In this document: positions 14,483 through 17,809 of the stretch, piece after piece | How positions within the stretch are numbered: the stretch's first letter is position 1 | How the letters are laid out: each line of letters opens with the position of its first letter | DNA from: Firmicutes bacterium UBA5301 | GTDB lineage: Bacteria; Bacillota; UBA5301 | Assembly: GCA_002408345.1 (NCBI GenBank) | Contig: DHRX01000022.1 | Span: 716 to 18,524 of the forward strand | Direction of reading: 5' to 3' | DNA length: 17,809 nucleotides | Notes under the pieces: model-generated | The model's input: only the letters and a program-made list of their open reading frames with translations | What the model was told of the DNA's origin: nothing | The model's database searches: none | Position numbers and translations under genes: made by a program

Positions 14483-16268
14483 CGCTCTTCAAAACAGCCA
14501 TAAATGCCTCCTGAGGAATATCCACATTACCCAGTGACTTCATGCGGCGTTTCCCCTCTCTTTGTTTTTCTAGTAATTTCCGCTTACGGCTAATATCGCC
14601 ACCATAACATTTCGCCAACACATCTTTGCGCATCGCGCTAATCGTTTCCCGGGCAATAATTTTATTACCAATGGTCGCCTGAATCGGTACCTCAAAAAGT
14701 TGCCGTGGAATTATTTCCCGCAGTTTTTTAGCCAATTCCCGCCCACGATTATAAGCTTTATCTTGGTGGACAATAGAACTTAAAGCGTCAACCGGCCGGT
14801 TATTGACTAAAATATCTAATTTCACCATCGCAGACTCCCGATAGCCATCGTAATGGTAATCAAAGGAGGCATAACCCTTTGTTCGAGATTTGAGTTTATC
14901 AAAAAAGTCCATAATAATTTCGCCTAAGGGCAAGTCATAAAGCAAACGAACCCTGCTCGAATCGAGGTACTCCATGGTAATGAAAACTCCCCGCTTATCT
15001 TGGGCTAACTCCATAACCGGGCCTACAAAATCCTGGGGAACAATAATAGAACCACGGACATAAGGTTCATAGACCGCCTCAATTTCCTGGGGCTTCGGCA
15101 ACAACGCCGGGTTATCCACGGTTAGTTCTTCCCCGTCAGTTTTCCGTACCCGATAACGCACGCTAGGAGCAGTAGTTATGATGTCCAAACCGTACTCCCG
15201 TTCTAAGCGTTCTTGAATAATATCCATGTGTAATAAACCAAGAAACCCACACCGGAAACCAAAACCTAAGGCTACTGAACTTTCCGGTTCAAATTCTAAA
15301 GCCGCATCATTTAACTGCAGCTTTTCCAAGGCTTCACGTAGATCTCCATACACATCATTTTCCACAGGGTAAAGTCCCGAAAACACCATTGGAACAGCTC
15401 TACGATACCCAGGAAGCGGTTTGGTCGCCGGATTATCGACTAAGGTCAGAGTATCCCCTACCCGTACATCCTTAACATTTTTAACTCCAGAAATCAGGCA
15501 GCCTACTTCACCTGCTTTCAGGCTATCTACCGGAATTAATTTTGGGCGAAAGACACCAAGTCCGTCTACAGCAAACTCTTTCTGGGTAGCCATAAAAGTT
15601 ATTTGGTCGTCCACCTTAACCTGACCTTGAATCACTCTAATGTATGCTAATACACCACGATATGAATCATATTCCGAATCAAAGATCAAGGCTTGCAGCG
15701 GTGCATTGAGATCCCCTGTTGGTTCTGGTACTTTCTCCACTACAGCTTCCAAAATCTCCTCAATACCCACTCCGGTTTTGGCGCTGGCTAAGATAGCATC
15801 GGCTGGATCTAGACCGATCTCTGCTAACTGCTCCTTAATTCGCTCAGGATCAGCACCAGGTAAGTCAATTTTATTGATTACCGGGATAATTTCCAAATCA
15901 TTTTCCAAGGCCAAATATAGATTGGCTAGGGTCTGAGCCTCCACCCCTTGTGAGGCGTCAATAACTAATAAAGCACCTTCACAGGCAGCCAAAGACCGGG
16001 AGACCTCATAAGAAAAATCTACATGACCCGGAGTATCGATCAAGTTTAAAATATACTCCTCACCGTCTTGGGCTTGATAAGCCAAACGAACCGCCTGCAT
16101 CTTTATGGTAATACCTCGTTCCCGTTCGAGGTCCATACTATCTAGAACTTGGTCGGTCATTTCCCGTTGGGTTAAGGTACCAGTATGTTCTAGTAGCCGA
16201 TCGGCCAAAGTTGATTTACCATGGTCGATATGGGCGATAATACAAAAATTCCGAATTTTAGACTGCAT
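14475..16268 (-). CDS. lepA: Elongation factor 4 (LepA), ribosome-bound GTPase
   Basis: LepA/EF4 is a translational GTPase that acts on the ribosome, affecting initiation or back-translocation under stress. The 597-residue product has the P-loop AHIDHGKST (12-20), switch I RGITIK (51-56), DTPGH (78-82) and NKID (132-135). Domain II and two EF-G-like domains follow, and then the LepA-specific C-terminal domain, rich in Lys/Arg (KRKLLEKQREGKRRMKSLG) and ending VDIPQEAFMAVLKSDE. Length is normal for the family. The ATG at 16266-16268 has only a weak purine-rich ribosome-binding region (AAGAAGAG close by, AAGGA further up). A promoter overlapping the murJ stop probably drives lepA and hemW together. 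A membrane-associated pool is known for the family. Confidence 0.97.
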   Translation of the reverse strand: MQSKIRNFCIIAHIDHGKSTLADRLLEHTGTLTQREMTDQVLDSMDLERERGITIKMQAVRLAYQAQDGEEYILNLIDTPGHVDFSYEVSRSLAACEGALLVIDASQGVEAQTLANLYLALENDLEIIPVINKIDLPGADPERIKEQLAEIGLDPADAILASAKTGVGIEEILEAVVEKVPEPTGDLNAPLQALIFDSEYDSYRGVLAYIRVIQGQVKVDDQITFMATQKEFAVDGLGVFRPKLIPVDSLKAGEVGCLISGVKNVKDVRVGDTLTLVDNPATKPLPGYRRAVPMVFSGLYPVENDVYGDLREALEKLQLNDAALEFEPESSVALGFGFRCGFLGLLHMDIIQERLEREYGLDIITTAPSVRYRVRKTDGEELTVDNPALLPKPQEIEAVYEPYVRGSIIVPQDFVGPVMELAQDKRGVFITMEYLDSSRVRLLYDLPLGEIIMDFFDKLKSRTKGYASFDYHYDGYRESAMVKLDILVNNRPVDALSSIVHQDKAYNRGRELAKKLREIIPRQLFEVPIQATIGNKIIARETISAMRKDVLAKCYGGDISRKRKLLEKQREGKRRMKSLGNVDIPQEAFMAVLKSDE

Positions 16269-16308
16269 ACTCTTCTTTTTTCCTTCCCTGCTCTTTTTTC
16301 ATACCATC

Positions 16309-16337
16309 ACTATATCATTTGCAGAGTACCGCTTCAA
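16309..16337 (-). promoter_or_regulatory. Predicted promoter of lepA-hemW
   Basis: The minus strand reads TTGAAG (16332-16337), a 17-bp spacer ending in TGA, and TATAGT (16309-16314). The TGn before the -10 makes it an extended -10 promoter. The -35 box contains the murJ stop codon. The predicted leader is about 35 bases. Confidence 0.65.
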
Positions 16338-17809
16338 CTCTTCCGCTTACCTAGCCTAGCCAAAATGTTCTCTAGTACAACTTGAACTTCTTCCATCCGT
16401 AGGGCGACTGTTAAAACAAAATAAACGCCGATACCTACGATTATTGGAACTAGTGTTTCTATTAAACGGGCTCGCATGAGACTTAAGTCTAAAATACTAG
16501 CTAAGTAAGAGTTGCAGCCTAAAACTGCTACTGTCATTCCCCCTGTTGCCAAAGTAATTTTACCTAAAGATCTGGTTATCCGTCCACCATCCATACCGCC
16601 AATACGCTTACGCAGTATTGCTACCAATACTAACATATTGACTAGACTACCTATTGAAAAGGCCAATGCCAGACCCTTATGTTCTAGGTTGGTATAGTGC
16701 AAAAACATTAAATTCAAACCCAGGTTAACAAAGAATGTCAACAGACCAACTTTAACCGGGGTTACGGTATCTTGCAGCGAATAATAGACTCTGGTCACAA
16801 TCTGTAAAGTTGCTTGGCTGACTAGCGCTAACGAGAAAAAGACTAACGCTTCAGCGGTAACTATAGTATCCTGAGCCGTAAACTGTCCGGTCTCATAGAG
16901 TAAACGCACAATAGGTTCACTCATAATAATCAGGCCAACCATAGCTGGAACCGTAATGTAATAAATAGAACGTAAACTGATGGAGACTGTTTTCTTCAGC
17001 TCCGTCATCTGGGCCAAGGCTACTTGAGTAGTCATTGTTGGGAAAGCCGCAGTAGAAACGGCCATAGCAAAAACGCCGAGGGGGAGCTGCATTAAGCGGT
17101 TAGCTAACCGTAAGGCTGTAATGGAACCTTCTGGTAAGGCTGATGCTAGATTCTGGGTTACCAGCAAATTTAGTTGAATAATCGAAAGACCAAATACCGA
17201 TGGTAACATTAATTTAAACATCTTACGCACAGCCGGGTGTTGAAGATCAATACGGAAGGAATATCCGGCATTTCTTTTGAGAGCAAAACTAAACTGAGTT
17301 AGAAAGTTGCCAATCGCTCCTACTACTACACCAGCAGCTAGCCCGTAAATCCCATAACTCCTGCCTAACCCATAAGCGGCTATAATAATGGCAATATTAT
17401 AAATTATCGGTCCTACCGCTGGTGGACCAAACTGTTTATACGAATAGTGGATCCCTGTGCCTAGACCGGCCAAAGCCGTAAAAAAAACAGCAGGAAACAT
17501 GATCCGCATTAAAGAGATTAATAGCTCTAGTTTTTCACCATGAAAATCGTAAGCCACTAACGGAGCCAAATATGGCGAAAAGATAATACCACAAACAGTA
17601 AAAACCAATAGCAAGATAATAATTAAGTTGAGAAAACTAGAACCGATCTCCCAAGCCTCTTCTTCTTCCCCTTTAGCCAAGTACTCGGTGAAAACCGGAA
17701 TAAAAGCGGCGCTTAAGGCCCCACCAACTAATAGATAATACATCAGATCTGGAATTGAAAAAGCGGCGAAGAAAGCATCTGTCACCGCGCTACGACCAAA
17801 AATATCGGC
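16334..17809 (-). CDS. murJ: Lipid II flippase MurJ (MviN family), N-terminus outside window
   Basis: MurJ moves the peptidoglycan precursor lipid II across the cytoplasmic membrane. The frame is open to the right edge and covers 491 residues. By alignment with the E. coli protein only about 28 N-terminal residues are missing. The start of the visible part (FGRSAVTDAFFAAFSIP) is the conserved first-helix region, including the family's essential Asp. Repeated hydrophobic segments along the whole length agree with a 14-helix MOP-superfamily transporter. The conserved NRLMQLPLGV segment carries the Arg equivalent to E. coli Arg270. The stretch LMYYLLVGGALS replaces the Arg-rich LLRRIFAEG of the E. 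coli protein. It is followed by lepA across 65 bases holding a promoter, with no terminator seen. A polysaccharide-lipid flippase of the same family is the main alternative role. Confidence 0.92.
   Translation of the reverse strand, partial: ADIFGRSAVTDAFFAAFSIPDLMYYLLVGGALSAAFIPVFTEYLAKGEEEEAWEIGSSFLNLIIILLLVFTVCGIIFSPYLAPLVAYDFHGEKLELLISLMRIMFPAVFFTALAGLGTGIHYSYKQFGPPAVGPIIYNIAIIIAAYGLGRSYGIYGLAAGVVVGAIGNFLTQFSFALKRNAGYSFRIDLQHPAVRKMFKLMLPSVFGLSIIQLNLLVTQNLASALPEGSITALRLANRLMQLPLGVFAMAVSTAAFPTMTTQVALAQMTELKKTVSISLRSIYYITVPAMVGLIIMSEPIVRLLYETGQFTAQDTIVTAEALVFFSLALVSQATLQIVTRVYYSLQDTVTPVKVGLLTFFVNLGLNLMFLHYTNLEHKGLALAFSIGSLVNMLVLVAILRKRIGGMDGGRITRSLGKITLATGGMTVAVLGCNSYLASILDLSLMRARLIETLVPIIVGIGVYFVLTVALRMEEVQVVLENILARLGKRKS

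Noticed and set aside
1..17809. CRISPR array, tRNA/rRNA, insertion sequence, phage or toxin-antitoxin genes
   Set aside because: Reading both strands showed no direct-repeat array, cloverleaf-like tract, transposase motif or terminal repeats. Intergenic space is under 100 bases almost everywhere.

Overview
The window is almost entirely coding, and every gene I can support lies on the minus strand, so transcription runs from right to left. The gene order murJ - lepA - hemW - hrcA - grpE - dnaK - dnaJ - prmA - rsmE - mtaB - hinT - rpsU is the classic chaperone/translation neighbourhood of Bacillota. The DnaK is of the Gram-positive type: it lacks the N-terminal-domain insertion found in proteobacterial DnaK. 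A perfect CIRCE operator, purine-rich Shine-Dalgarno sequences and many GTG/TTG starts also fit. A clostridial lineage (Peptococcaceae/Desulfotomaculum-like or a relative) is the most likely source, but the genus cannot be fixed from the sequence alone.

Right part (about 13,300-17,809): murJ (5' end outside the window) codes for a lipid II flippase. Then come lepA (elongation factor 4) and hemW (radical-SAM heme chaperone), which overlap by 8 bases and are probably driven by an extended -10 promoter whose -35 box overlaps the murJ stop codon. Middle part (5,172-13,308): a sigma-A promoter (TTGACA, 17 bp, TATTTT) followed directly by CIRCE starts the heat-shock operon hrcA-grpE-dnaK-dnaJ. The operon continues without a visible terminator through prmA (methylates ribosomal protein L11), rsmE (methylates 16S rRNA U1498), mtaB (tRNA t6A37 methylthiotransferase) and a HinT-like hydrolase. 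HrcA represses its own operon through CIRCE. A hairpin between hrcA and grpE resembles the place where the Bacillus subtilis dnaK transcript is processed.

Next is rpsU (ribosomal protein S21) with its own near-consensus promoter, a weak terminator, a 35-residue CxxC/CxxC zinc-ribbon (rubredoxin-like) gene, and a strong terminator at 4660-4693 that closes this block.

Left part (1-4,594): an accessory glycosyltransferase operon, consisting of one GT2 enzyme with a DAD motif and an unexplained C-terminal extension, then three GT4-fold enzymes in tandem. Two of these are clear paralogues, and the last runs off the left edge. This cluster sits where yqeY and related housekeeping genes usually follow rpsU, so it looks like a lineage-specific surface-glycan insertion. 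I see no tRNA, rRNA, CRISPR array, insertion sequence or phage gene. I also see no clear sign of an entirely new system; the glycosyltransferase island and the small zinc-ribbon gene are the least explained parts.
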